The translations under genes were made by a program, and so were the position numbers. 64,000 nucleotides of DNA from positions 4,985,201 through 5,049,200 of the forward strand of contig OX246741.1 of NCBI GenBank assembly GCA_945910005.1, given 5' to 3'. This document shows, piece after piece, positions 36,076 through 49,606 of this stretch. Within the stretch, counting starts at the first letter, position 1, and each line of letters starts with the position of its first letter. This stretch comes from Isoperla grammatica (Eukaryota; Arthropoda; Insecta; Plecoptera; Perlodidae). The notes under the pieces were generated by a model that was not told where the DNA came from, did not search any database, and saw only the letters and a program-made list of their open reading frames with translations.

Positions 36076-36837
36076 GGGCCAAAATATATGTTGACATTAG
36101 AGACGAGTGTGCTCAACACTTAAAGCACTTTTACCTCCGGCTTAAGTTTACGAACTTGAATTTAATTTTGTTACTTTTAATTAATAATATCAAACCAAAG
36201 TAAGTAAAGAGTTGAATTACAATCAAACGCCAACATTGTCACAATGGACAACAAAACACATGCCACAAACACACACACATTTAAACGCGTAATTCATCTA
36301 GTAAACGTGAACTATATCCAACATATCAACGAAACACAAAACTTACAACTGTAATAAATTCAAAATTTCTTAACACAAAGCATAAGTTTATTTTATTCCT
36401 TTTATAATCTCTAAAAATCGAAAAACTATAACGGTTTTACACTTGTACGCTTTCGTGACCCAAGTAATTGTTGGTTTTGGTTCTTGGCTTCCAGGTTGCG
36501 CTTAGGTTTGATATTCTAGTTTGATAGGGCGCAAAGAACCTTTATTAGTTGGCACCAGTATATATATATATGTTTCTATATACATTTTGGGCGTGGCAAG
36601 ACAGAAGTATTTACAGAAGGTAGAAGATATTATAATAGATAGATTGTTCTTGAAAACATGTAAGATTTTAAAGAAGTGGATTGGTCTAGTTTACTGATGA
36701 GCGATTTCTCCTACAATAGTTTTAATCACGCCCAATTTTCCCTACATGTTACTCATAGCCCCTGGACTTCCCCTCAAGTATCTGCTTATACAAACTCGGA
36801 GTGTCTTAGCTCACAATAACCAGACCAGAGTACTACT

Positions 36838-39682
36838 ATGGGTAGCATCGTATTGTTGGTAGCGCTGACGGCTTTAACATATGTTCAGTCAGAGACGGCA
36901 ACAGAACAACATTGCGCAGCGCAAACCAAACCATCAATCAAGGTTACTTTCGAAAGTCGTCGCAATGGAACTGGGTACTGGATTTCACAGGTAATATTTA
37001 TGATAGTATAAACTTTTCAGAGGAACACGGTTTATTGGGTTTATTTAAATAATATACCCACAACCGCGATTAAATAAAACTATAGTTCCTGTTTCCAAGG
37101 CAAAAAGTGTAGTGTTTGAATCCTAATTCGGGCACAGGATTTTAACACTGGAACTTGACTTTATCGATGGGTGACTTTAAAGCCATCAAAGCAACGAAGG
37201 ACGTGATAAATGGTATATAGTATCCTTCCTGAATATCAGTGCTTGTAACTGCGTGGGAAGACTATAAAATACAAATATATTATTATTTATCTATTTTTAT
37301 TTATTAAATAAAACTAATGAGATTTTGTTGAAACTTATAATCCGGTCCAATCTTACAATGTCCCAATAACTACTAATTCGTGGAAAAGCTGGTGTCAATG
37401 GCAAAGACTAATCAAAACTTTGAAAGCCTCCAAATAGCTTAATTGCTACGATTAACTTCCTTATTAAAGATTGTCAGACCGGCCCTTAACAATAACATTT
37501 CTGTGAATTTAGTTTGATGTCGAGAATGATGGCGATACCAACATATCTTCGGTTGACAAGGAAACAGCACCATTTTCAGTGGGAGTAGAACAGAGCACAG
37601 TTGTGTGCGACGGCAGAACACCAACATTGCTGTCGAAGATTACTCTAACACGTAAGTGTCTACAGTCTGTCCTAAGCTTTGTTCGCCCGTCCTGCATTTA
37701 CACTAGTGTCAGTCAGGGTAGTCTGTGTCAGTACCTAATCGTTCTTTTCTGCCAGTTTAGCAATTGTCATGGCGTCTGCATGTAATCAATGTATGACTTC
37801 ACTAGTGTAGCAAGTGCAGCAAAATTTTACACTAGCTATTTATCTTGTTTAAGAACCACTGTAAGAAAGGCAAACTAAGATTTGTAGGCCTATTCATAAG
37901 TTGCATGTACGTCACATCTTTGCGCTTGGCGTTCACACTATCTTGTGATCAAACTTTGACGTTGCCATAGAGACACAATTGAAGCCTGTTGTAGTAAAAC
38001 ACATCAAGTATTTGTTCTTTAAAATCCAGCCTGTTCTTTAAATCAAAGTGATTCATGTGGTAATTTTTTTTTTTTTTGTATTACTCATGTTAACTTTTTA
38101 AATTCTAAATTAAACTTCCTTTTTAAATTTAAATAGTATTTGCCAATAATCTAGGATTGGTCCTCCTCAATTGTGTTGCAATCATGCCCGCTGTGACGTC
38201 ACGTGGGAACTGAATAGATCGATAAGCAACATAGCAAAATAAAAACTGGAACACAGCTGTTGCATATATTGTTAATGATTTTATTGATAAGTTAGTGTTT
38301 ACGACCTAATTGATAGATAGGTCATAATTTTGACATCGGCCGAATCAGAGACACCTATCGCCGAGGAAATAAGAGCAGTCTAGTGAGGGATTGGGAGTGT
38401 AGGGGGTTGGGGGGCGTTTAGGTATCAAAGAGCGCCGGCATAAATGAGAAAAAGAGAGAACAGAGACACCAAAAAGTTGCAAAAGTCGGCAAGACGATGA
38501 ATTATCTCAAAAAAGTGATTTGTGTTAAACAATAGATTTATCTTTTACATAACATTCTTTCTTATTTTCACTTTTAACTATTCCATCATTTTAAAATCAG
38601 TTAAAGAGCTCTCCAACATCCTCCAGTAACAACACCACGAATGAATCTCACTGGTTTTCTTCTTCTTCTATATAATCTTTGTTTCGTCCACAGTATCCGA
38701 TGTGAATGCGTCAACTAAACCAATCCCAGCTGGCTACGAACTGTTCCCTTACCTGGGGTACTACAAGTTCCACGCTGACGCGGCCAACTGGGCACGTGCG
38801 CGTCAGGTGTGCGCAGAGGAGGGCGCTCATCTTATCGTCATCAACTCGGAGTACGAGGCCAATGTAGTTAAGCAGCTCTTCACCAGGTTCCCCAAGGATA
38901 AAATAAAAAACTATGAAGGATCGTTGTTCGAATGGTGTTGGGTTGGAATTTACGAACAAGGAGCTAATGGACAATATTTCAGCATCTTGGGTAACTATGA
39001 TGATTGAAAATGGATAAATATCGCTTTACTGCAATTGACTGAACTTCTGTTAAAAAGCACCCAATTTAGAAAAAGTGATTCTGTGATCAAGTCAGATGAT
39101 TCATTTCTTGCATTCATCACGACACAGCTTTCAATATTGGCCTAGGCCTAGCACTGCATGACAAGAGAAGTAAGTTAATAGGGCCTGTCCAATGAACTTA
39201 TGCTTCCCTTGTTGCCTATTTTTTACACCTTGAATTAGAAAATATTTATATTCTATTTTTTTTTTTTTAGATAATATCGAAACTATATTCTTTTAACAAA
39301 CAAAAAACAAACAATTTTTTCAACATACCTTTTCGGAAAATAGCTTAACACTAACAGATCTTGACAATATCTAGCTCCGCATCATTCCAAAACTTGGCCG
39401 CCTCTTACGACAGACACAGTCACCCCTGTGATGGGCCTGGCACAGAAGTAGATGTTTACTTGTTGTACCAAGCAAGTAAATGAATATTGCAAATTGCAAC
39501 AGGGTTAATGTGTTCATATCTTGTTTACAGGACAGGAGATGAAAGATACGGGATATTCTCGATGGCACCCTGGCCAGCCTTCGGACATGGGAACCGATGA
39601 CTGTATGCTGGTTTACGCACAGGGTGCTGGCTTCAATGACTATCCGTGCCCATATAGGGCTCCTTTCATCTGCGAGGTCTAG
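36838..39682 (+). CDS. LPS-binding-protein-like C-type lectin, unit J (single last exon)
   Basis: The exons are 36838-36990, 37513-37651, 38694-38990 and 39531-39682 (741 nt, 246 aa). The signal peptide is MGSIVLLVALTALTYVQS. Exon 1 has QTKPSIKV. Exon 3 has SDVNASTKPIPAGYELF, FPYLGYYKFH and the patch NYEGSLFEW, shared with unit D. Exon 4 reads YSRWHPGQPSDMGTDDC, FNDYPCPYRAPFICEV, so it carries HPGQP as in the 4' exons. No exon 4' follows, as in unit D, so its loss predates the block duplication. Confidence 0.86.
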
Positions 39683-41413
39683 AGTGCACACATGTTTCAC
39701 CAGCTAACGGATAAACTAATTATTGCAAATAATCGTCGATGTTTTATTTTATTGTAAGTGGTTACTGGGTTAAACATAAGAAATAAAAAATATGTAAACC
39801 TATATAAATTGGCATGTATCATGTAATTTATCATCATAAAAATTACAATTTATTTTAACCTTTTACATACATAAATTTGTTTTGACGTTTCATTACATTG
39901 TATGGAATTGTATTCGGCATTCGTCAATAAAGAACAATGTATTAAAAGTGGAGACTCATGAAAAATATAACTTTCAGTTTAATACAAATTGTGTCCTTCA
40001 TGTGCAAACATATCTCACTCACCAACTTCTACCAAATACCTATTTTTTGTCCATAAAGTACGCTTGACGGGTCCGTATTCATCCTTAGTAGTCCCTTACC
40101 CCAAGAGGCGCCCGTTGTTGCTAAGTAAAAATTGCATTAATATTATTTCACATACAGAAAGATTATCCTTAGCAATAGCAATAACGGGCACCCTAGCTTT
40201 GTCTGTAATTCCCCTTTCAACGACTTTATTTTGCGTATAATTCGTCAAAAATGGCTGCGAAGGAACTATTCGAAATTCACTACAATGAACAAATATTATT
40301 ATAATTTATAAATGAAATATGTTTAACTTATTATCTTAATTACGTTTATTATGACGGAAAATATGTGAAACAAAAAACATTTAGTTCATATAAAAATTAT
40401 TTGTTATAGAGTTGCCTATTGGAGTATTTTATAATTTCTGTTCACATGAGCGGAACAATCTACATTAGTGATGTCTGTGTTCAGCAAATCTTTCAGTGAC
40501 GCGGTTGACCAACAAACAATCGTAGTCGGGTGGCTGGTTGGATCTCCTGGTGACAAACGCTGAACTCTGTCGCGCTGAGCTGGTCCCCTGCGGATGACAA
40601 GTTAGTTCACGTCAGACTCAACCCAGCTAAACGCAATAAGTAAACAGTGACTTTGGAGCCGTTCTAGCAACGAAGCACTCAATACATTCAAAGTTGTTCT
40701 GAATTGACCTTGTTGATTCTGGCATTTGTCCGCAGGTGTTTGCACTGTCCAATCACTGATTCATATGTTTCGTATTTGAAATATCGATCTTTGATTGGTT
40801 ATCGCTCACTCGTCGATGGTGTTCGAAGCCTGCAGGGTTGGTTAAGTCACTTTAAATTAAAGTCCCCCACTGCAAATCAGTTTAGTTACTGAGTGGGTAG
40901 ACTCTAAATGTGAATTTATTTTTTTATTTTTATTTAACGGCACCTCGTCACTAAACCTACATCTGCTATAATGCTGTAGTAAATAAGTATACCACTAAAA
41001 CAAGCCCGAAAGTCGGTAGTAGGCTTCCATTTTCGCACGTTATAGCATGAGCGTAAATGCTAGCATCAATTTGAAACAGGTATTTATTAGATTTAGGTAC
41101 AATTTTCGACCTTGGGTTACATAGCTGGAAATTCGTAACACCACGTACTTTACTAATGAGGCTAATCAGCAGATGGATGCATTACCGAATATGTACAAAA
41201 GCGCCGAAAAATCTGTTACATTTCGTTGAAGCGGCGTGCACGAATGGAGCAGTAGATGAGGATTTGAAATAAGTATGAGATAAGCTACGTTGGGTCTAGT
41301 ATATAGCCACGTTACCGGTACCCCCCACTCCATCTCATGTCTGTACAAAGATATCGTTGTTCGCAACACGGGTATATAAGCCAACGGGATAGGCACGCTA
41401 ACATCACAGCAAG
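39683..41413. other. Intergenic spacer J-K with TATA box of unit K
   Basis: This is nearly identical to 14727-16453. Homology to the pre-4' flank ends near 40055. There is no recognisable gene. TATA box tatataa lies at 41373-41379, 35 bases before the ATG at 41414. Confidence 0.5.
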
Positions 41414-43243
41414 ATGGTGTTTGTTGGCCTGGTGGTAACTTGCGTGCTCGGTCTGTGTGCGGGTTCAGTAGAAGCGAATTCGGCGCCAGAATTACAGTGT
41501 GCTGTACCTAAATTTACAAGCGTGAAACTTTCGATTAATTCTAGTCGAAATCAAACCGGACATTGGATAACACAGGTAAGCTCCGTCAACAATGCTTAAG
41601 ACTGTGCGCCCCCCCCCCCCCCCCCGATTTCCGGTTCCCTTGTTATGCCCCCACTGAAAATCAGTCCATGTAGCCTAACTGTTTGGGATTTATATTTAGT
41701 CAAATCCAGAAATGAAAAACAAAAATCAGTATTCAAACCCCAGACCTTCTCTATTGGAAGCAGCAATAAACTGACCGGACCAACGACCCATACAAGATTT
41801 AATTTTTAATTTACAAAAATCATAACTTAAATATTTTTAAAACATTATCATTATTTTAAGTATTTATTAAATGTCTATCCCTTACAGTTATAAAACTGAC
41901 TTACAAAGGAGGACAATAACAAATTATACAATTATAATGAAACAATAGGAAAAACACTTAACAAAATAAGATATCAAAAGGTAACGCAACAACAAAACGA
42001 ACTGCTACACAACTGGATCAATGAAAATGTACAAAAAAAAATTGATAATAAATTTAAAATTATGTAAGTACTTGAAATATAATAAAGAAGTGTTGTATTT
42101 ATTATTTTATTATACGCTACTGATGTAGTAGTCATAGCGATCCGGATCGGATCCGGACCTATGTAAAATCCCGTTTATATTAACTTGAAAATTTGTTATT
42201 TAAACGTTTGAACGTTTAACCGGGTAACGTTGCAATACGACATGACCATTGATCTGAGGTTTACGTTTCAAGTACGATCTCAAGCACGGGCAGGAGTCGA
42301 AGGCGCCAAGGTCGGTACAAATGGACGTCGAGCACTCCACAGCGACTTGTGAGGACGAAGAAGTCGTTGGTATCAAGGCCACAGTAACAGGTGACTGACC
42401 GTTTTAATATTCATTACTTTGACATAACTAGCCTCTACCGGATTATACTTGAAAAGTTAGCAGTCATTCTATAATATGTACTCCATGTATGTTTTATGGG
42501 TAGGCCTGGACTCACCGCAAAACCCGCGCCGAATAACCTTTTTTTTAGTTATATTTTGACTTTCGAGAACGCTACACTATATTGAAAAAGTGACCCAAGT
42601 TTGGAATGACGTTTTGTAATACTTAAAACTGGGTTAACAAAATTAAAAATATTTAATCAATTACGGTTGTCATTAGTGCATTCAATTAATTGATTATAAT
42701 TCTCAAATGGATTCCCTAATGGTAATCGTACTGATTGCAATAGTTGAAATTTTGTCAGCACAGTTTTCATTCAATCACTTTTCCAATGTTATTTAGCGTT
42801 CTCAAAATAATAAATAAACGTAACTAGTACAAGGCAGCACTGTTTGTAGGGTGGGTATTTTACGCCCGCTGGGAATATTTACAGCTGCCTTGCTACGTTG
42901 GTTGTTCTTTATAGTGTATTTGAATGCCCAATACCCGTTTCCAGCCACTCCTTTCAAAGCTGTCCCGGCTGGGTACGAGCTCTTCCCTGGCCTGGGGTAC
43001 TACAAGTTCCACGCCAAGCTGGCCACGTGGCAAGCTGCGTACGACGCGTGCGCACAAGAAGGCACCCATCTAGCCATGACCAACTCGGAGCAAGAGACCA
43101 ATCAATGCGTTCCAGATAATGTTTGCCCGGTACCCAAAGATACCGGGCGCCAGCGAAGCTGCTTACAATGATCACGCGTGGCTGGGATTCTGTGAGATAG
43201 GTACCGACGGGAAATACTTCACACTATCTGGTAAATAAATAAA

Positions 43244-43275
<32 letters not shown>

Positions 43276-45180
43276 GTCATCGAACAACATCTTCGGTAAT
43301 GCAATTCCGTCACGGGTGGGTAAGCGGCTGCCAACCAGCGACCGTGGCTAATTCAGATACCTGCTCGGGTTGGCCGAGACCGTAAACACGTCATTGATTG
43401 ATGACAAAGCATTACCGAAGTTATTGTAAGACGACTGTACGCATAATGTGACCAGACGTATCGGTTTGACCGGTACAGTACCGTTTTCAGAACACTTGGA
43501 GCCTATATCGGTGTTCTGAGAGTGTTTTTGAAATGACGTTTTTGTACCGGTTTGTAATATTTTTTTTAATTTGAGGGAAAAGTGTCCCGGTATTCTGTCA
43601 ATTAGCGACAACGCTTTCGTTTCCACATATATCACCATTCACGTGTGCTGACGCTGACTCAGTGGCCGATAGTCAGCAGAGTTTATTACATCGATATGCG
43701 GCTGGCGAAATACGACGGGGCACGTGACTAGAAAGCTGTACAGCGTTGGGGTGACGCGTTAGCTGCGTTACGTGGGTCGCTCGCGTCGAAGTGTTTACAT
43801 TAGCGCGATCTTCGGAAAACCTAGCGCAAGACAACATAACAACTGACAAAATGTGATAACATATTTATAAGTATTACCTCAATGTATCTGTGATGGGAGA
43901 CTTATCAATCCGTTTACAAATACAAATTCGCTTTAGTATGGCAGAGAAAAATTGCAGGTCTTGTTTACCTCAAAATGTGGAAGAAGGAAATGTGGTTTAT
44001 AGGTTATGGATTCCGTCGTCGATCAAAACACAGGAAATAAACAAGTTTTGCGTTGTTGCATGGGTTCGTTTCTGGTGCACCGTGGCTGAAGCGGCCAACT
44101 CGCTATCTGATTGGTCGACATGCCTGTTTCCAAGAAATGTGCGCATTATTATTATTAGGCCTTTATTTGCAACAGAATACAAATTCCACTAGTGCAAATT
44201 CAATATAGACATACACAAAAATACAGAAACATACAATTAATTACATACTAATATTATAATATACGAACTAAGCAGCAGTGGAAATGATTTACAGATGAGG
44301 TACAGTAAATTGTCGAAAAAGATATAGTGTATAAAGTATAGATAGAAGACAGAATAAATGTATATCCGTGAACATGTGCTATGTACTTTAGTTTAGTTAC
44401 TAACATATTACGCTACACAGAATTTACTAAAAGTTACTAGTTATTAAAATGTTACATTAACACAGTGGTGAACAGTGGTGGTTGGTATAAAATGGTAAGA
44501 TGTAGATCTAGCAGGTTACAACAACATGGCACGTAAATTTCTCTTAAAATAAGTTAAACTATTGGAATTTAAGTCAACGTCTATGTTTTTTGAAGATATA
44601 TCATTGAAAGTGTTTTGAAGCCGGTTTATACACATGTTTATGTACGTCTTTTCTACTATGGTCTGTTTTAAATAAATTAATGTTTCTAGTAAGACGGGGT
44701 GGTACGTGGAAGTTGAGTTTTTCTAATAAGGTGGAAACTATATGCCCGTATGTGAGTTTGTGTAGGAAGAACATGTCGATGTATTTCCTTCTGTTACAAA
44801 GGGGGTTGAACTTACTTTTATTATGGCTTATGGTAATGAATTCGGGGATTTCGTCTCTTGTTTGTGCTAGCCAGGTATTAGTGGTGTACATCATTGGTGA
44901 AATCGATTGAAGATCGACTGATACTCTTGTTCTCAACTATAAGTCACAGCCCACTGTATAAAACTGTCCAAACTATTTTCGTCCTTCAGTTTTTCTGAAT
45001 GTGAAGTATGTCGTGCCAACAGGTGAGAGCATCAACCAAGCGGAGTTCTACCGCTGGTCACCCTCGGAACAGGACAATAAGGGAGGGTTTGATTGTATTA
45101 TGGTCAATCGAAACACCGGAGGTTTCGCCGACGCACCTCGCCCGTTCACAGTGCCATTCATATGCGAGCAGGAACTGTAA
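41414..45180 (+). pseudogene. LPS-binding-protein-like C-type lectin, unit K (type II), frameshifted exon 3
   Basis: The exons are 41414-41575, 42273-42390, 42945-43230 and 45023-45180. Exons 1, 2 and 4 are intact and match unit E. Exon 3 is 286 nt, four more than needed. After NSEQET the sequence aatcaatgcg replaces agagcg of unit E, so the frame shifts and stops at about 43171. The start of exon 3 is correct here (ATPFKAVPAGYELFPGLG), unlike unit E. Beyond the lesion the old frame continues with the HAWLGF-type core. Exon 4 encodes SPSEQDNKGGFDCIMVNR and FICEQEL. A LINE fragment interrupts intron 3. The gene is probably dead, by a lesion different from that of unit E. Confidence 0.7.
44147..44806 (-). 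mobile_element. 5'-truncated non-LTR retrotransposon (LINE) 3' end in intron 3 of unit K
   Basis: About 660 bases present in K are absent from E at 19550-19560. On the minus strand the 5' part encodes the C-terminal end of a reverse transcriptase ORF: NRRKYIDMFFLHKLTYGHI followed by a LNFHVPPRLTRN-type motif, typical of jockey/CR1-like elements, ending at about 44601. A 3' UTR follows and the element ends in aataaaggcc plus a TAA repeat (the attattatt run at 44147-44157 on +). Truncation at the 5' side is normal for target-primed retrotransposition. It inserted after the block duplication. Confidence 0.72.
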
Positions 45181-46970
45181 CTCAACAGTCAGTCTGTGTA
45201 TGTGTGTCTATGAGTCTGTGTGTGAGTGTGACGCAGGGAATAAAAACAATCGTGTCTAGCTTTGGAGATAGACAACTAATTTCCAGGTCCAAAGTAAATT
45301 ATTTGATACTCCACAACTTGATTTGATTATACCTCCCACTCAGCACTAATTAAGATTTCTTCTCGAGTTTTCACACTTGTCATCGGATATCTACTGTAGT
45401 AAGTTCTACCCCCAGTCATCCCCTCACACACAGTTGCACTTCTATCTACCAGCCCTCGGGCTTACGCGTTTTCAATCCCGTATGCCTTCATCTGCTCTAA
45501 AGGGCCTATAATTATAATATATAGGCCCTATTTATATAGCTCGGGAGAGTGTCCAGCAAGGTTCGAAGCTGAATTATTGTAATCTAGTAAATGAGTTTAT
45601 TGATTATTTTTTTATGTGTACACTTAATGGCCATACATAAAACAATGTCGCATGCATACGGAATGTAAATGATACGTTAATAAATACATAATGCTTTCTA
45701 ATAAGCTTTTTCTACATTGCTGGATCACATATTAAATCTACATATTGGAAGCTACTATAGAAGTGTAATTACGTTTAAAATATTTCTTTGATCAGTCTAC
45801 TATGTCTGTATTTAACCTTGTATGTAGAGAGAGTCCGACAGTCTAGCCGTGGGTCGTAAAAAATTGAAGCAACACAAATCAGAGCTGACTTCGGACAGTT
45901 CATGGCCATTCTTAAAGGATGTACGCAGTTTTTCTCTTGGCTGACAAGTCTTGCGTTGTTGGTGTATGCAAATAACTTGTCGGTCTACCATCTGTGTTTC
46001 TGTCTAGGCTGCTGCTTCAACTCAAATGCCTGGGGAGGGGGTTGGGGGGGGGGTGGGTAACACCCTACACAACAGCGCCTATAACGAAGCGCCGTACTTA
46101 GCTCGACTGCAGTTACATCACAAACACAAACACAAAGTGAACACCACAATACTTGGTAATAATTATAGGGAAAGTGAATTTGAATTTGTTTTGTTTATTT
46201 GCAAGTAATAATCCAGTATAGGGTAATGAATACGTAGAAATGTAATACTGGCTTAAAAGAGCTGAACGATAAGAAATGTGTTTCATAAGAAACCCGCGGA
46301 TTGAACAAAAAATAATATTACATGAAAAAATAATTTTTTTAAAACAACTCATATTTAAATGCACTAAAAAGTAAAAAATAAATTTTCGTCTCACTCGGAA
46401 AATAATAATCGTTGGGCGCTTTCGGTATTAACATAGATTAAGCTAATATAAGCGTTGTAATAAAACAAAATAACATTGAAAATTCGACGTGATGCAAAGA
46501 CACTTTTGTAATCATCCTACATTTTTGTCTTGCCAATACATGGAAAGAAGGGGTAATTACAAAAGCTGTTTTGTATGTACATCGTTATTACCAGTACTTG
46601 TCCCAACATAGTCTTCAGTCTACTTCATGCAGTCTTCATTAAAATTCAGTTTAAGTTTTTCACTGCGATATAACTTTTGTCCCACTTAAAAAATGTAAAC
46701 CTATGAACGCCTAGAATAGCAAGTGTGAAGTTACCAACTAGTGATTAACTTGCTTTAGAAAACACATTTATTAATATTTATTGCATCAATAAAGAAATAG
46801 ACATGAAGCGAATAAAAAAACACACAAGCGGCGTCTGTTTACTCTTTTTGCGGCGCCAGTGCAGTTTGTAACAGTGATTATCCTTGAGAACCAGTTACTC
46901 CGTCTTCCACTTGTTGCATATTGTGTCGAGGTTTCGAGCGTGAGACATTGTGAGACCATAGCGAGTGACA
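45181..46970. other. Intergenic spacer K-L
   Basis: This matches spacer E-F. A TG-rich stretch is at 45191-45230 and a G run is near 46037-46055. An extra stretch of about 140 bases near 46310-46450 is not in the first block. No gene is recognised. Confidence 0.45.
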
Positions 46971-49606
46971 ATGACAGTTCGTGTGGGGTTATGTGTATTC
47001 TTGTGTACTTGTTTGACGATGGTGAATGCTCAGCTGTCAACGTGTTCGTCCAAAAACACACCTACGATCAAAGTGTCCATAAATAGCCGACGAAACAGGA
47101 CCGGTCACTGGATTTCACAGGTTAGTGCAACACTTTCTTGGTAACCGAGGGTCCTGTCAACTAATTCGGATAAATTATTTCCATAAAATTATTTTTTGTA
47201 TAACTGTAACAGTCATCATTTTTTTATCTGTTTATATTATTTCTTGGGGGAGAATATTTACAAAATTGTGGGTTTGTGGTCAAACCAAAAAAAACAAAAA
47301 AAAACATTTATTTGAGTATGGAGAGAAATGTTTTCTGATCTTTTAACTTACTTTATAAAGATATCAGAAAAAAATGTGTGCTAGATACAATAATGAAATA
47401 ACCAGAATTTTTTTTTAATGTTATATTATTGTGCTCTTTAAACTTTTTTTAAATCTTAAATTGTCCATAAAAACCCAACCCTACATAAAATGTTGATGTT
47501 TAATGAAATTTTGAGTAAATAGGTAATGAACAAAAAGTTTTTTAAAAGTAATGTACGTAATTTTTCTTCAAGATTGGTTTCAATCACGGATCAGGCGTTG
47601 ACCCTCATAACCCCAAGGATGAGAGCCAGTGGCGTGCGGACGTGGAGTCCAGTGTTACACGTTGTAAGATCAACGAGTCAAACCTGAACATTATGCTGAC
47701 TTTAACAGGTAGGCTTTTCATCTTTATTGACACATCTTATACAGTACTAGCTCTAACAACAAGTATCGTCAATACCGCAGATCCTTATCTTTATGATCCC
47801 AAAACAGTTGTATAGATTTAGACGCTTTTCTCTAAAAATAAATAAAATAAATTGGCAATAAAAGTCTACATACTCAGTTACAAGAACTGATCACTTGGGC
47901 ACATTAGTGTGTTACAAAAGTAAATTTGAAATACCAACAGGTATAACTGCAATATTTCAAATATTTTTTACGTATTATTTAGTTCTTACGAACATTAATT
48001 GAGCCCGGATTTCACTTTTTGCGCTGTGGTGTATCAGTATTGAGATATGATTTAGAAGTCGGTGATGTACGTAGCGCGTTTGGAAAGTCTTTCCTTTTAA
48101 AACGTGTCACAAAAAAAGTATCTATTTATGTGGCGTTTCCCTCAATAATTACGTTATAATGCATTATAACAACAGTATAATTCGAATCAAACACTTCAAT
48201 CTTATTTGGAAGATAAATATTTAATATTGATGATGAAATATCACTTTAGTACGCTTAGAATATCAATGAACATGAAAACGAGGAAAATGGAAAAATTACA
48301 TACCTATCTATCAAAAAGGTTTAAAACATGCAACAAATATACACTTACTCCTTCCGTACTTTTCAATAAAACCCAAAATGTCGAGGTTTTCAATCTAGAA
48401 CTCTGGGCCTGAATTCACAAGAGGACCTAAGTCTTATTTTGGTCTTATCTCTAAGACTGGCCTAACTTTGAACATCTTGTAAAATCAGACCCAGGTCACA
48501 TGAAAAGTTACTAATTCCTGGTGAGAACAAGGACATAATGAACATTCTAATTATATGTTTTAAAATCCGTTTTAAGATATTTTCTAGGTTTTATAAGGGG
48601 TTCCAAGTTAGGCCGGTCTTAGAGACAAAACCAAAAAAAAGACTTGGGCCCTCTTGTGAATCCGGGCCCAGAGCTATAATACAGTTCATTCTTTTACAGC
48701 TGCACCTCCGAAAGCTGGTCCAGGATACGAACTTTTCCCTGATGTTGGCTACTACAAGTTTCACCCCCAAGTAGAACTATGGCAGCGTGCTGTGGAGGTG
48801 TGCGCAGAAGAGGGTGCGCATCTTGCTATCATCAACTCGGAGAAAGAAGCCGACGTGCTCAAGACAATATTTGCTCGCTATCCGAAGATAGAAGGCGCTG
48901 GGCACAACGACTGGGCGTGGGTTGGGGCGTATGAAGCACCACAAGGGGGGCTGTACTACACAATATTTGGTGAGGCTTGATATGATTCATTTCATGTGAT
49001 AAAATGAATGAATGAAATACATATTTAAAGTCCCCTATCCACAAGTGTGTGTAAATTTGTTTTGTTTTAATGTAGGACTATTGTGACAAAGGATATGTCT
49101 ATTTTTATGTGTGTACATTTGACCAATTTTAATGATAGTGTATTAATGTACTTTAATGTATGATAATTAATGAAATTACATTACATTTAATTAAATTAAA
49201 TTTAATTTAATTTAATTAAATTTAATTTAATAGTTTATAATTCATGAATTACAGATATTATAACAATTATAATATTTGAAAGCTTTTCAATTCAATTATG
49301 AATCTGATTCAAAACCAAATCTTTGGTGAGAATCACTCTTTCAATATCTTGAAGCGTACTTAAGATATCAATACAATAATGTATAATGTGCGTGAGTGTA
49401 TGTGAGCTTCTGTTGCCGTTAGTTACTCGACACTTTTTGTCTTAGGTGAGGAGGTAAACACAACAGGCTTTGCCAGATGGGCTCCAGGCCAGCCAACCAT
49501 TGTTGGATCTCAAGCCGTCTTATTGGTTAGTCGTCAGACTGGAGGACTGGGGGACACCTGGAGGACAATCAAGGACGCATTTTTCTGCGAACAGGAACTA
49601 TTTTGA
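46971..49606 (+). CDS. LPS-binding-protein-like C-type lectin, unit L (type III)
   Basis: The exons are 46971-47120, 47573-47708, 48700-48969 and 49446-49606 (717 nt, 238 aa). The signal peptide is MTVRVGLCVFLCTCLTMVNA. It is the partner of unit F, with few coding changes. Exon 3 has LKTIFARYPKIEGAGHNDWAWVG. Exon 4 reads GFARWAPGQPTIVGSQAV, so it keeps the ancestral PGQP that F has lost (GPNTP). The loop cysteine pair is absent in both. L is thus the more ancestral-looking copy. As for F, the CTLD fold is plausible but a calcium sugar site is not. Confidence 0.86.
48401..48673. mobile_element. MITE-like inverted-repeat element in intron 2 of unit L
   Basis: This is the same 273-bp element as in unit F, with arms ctctgggcctgaattcaca and gtgaatccgggcccagag. 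Its place 26 bases before the exon 3 acceptor is identical, so it was duplicated with the block. Confidence 0.72.
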
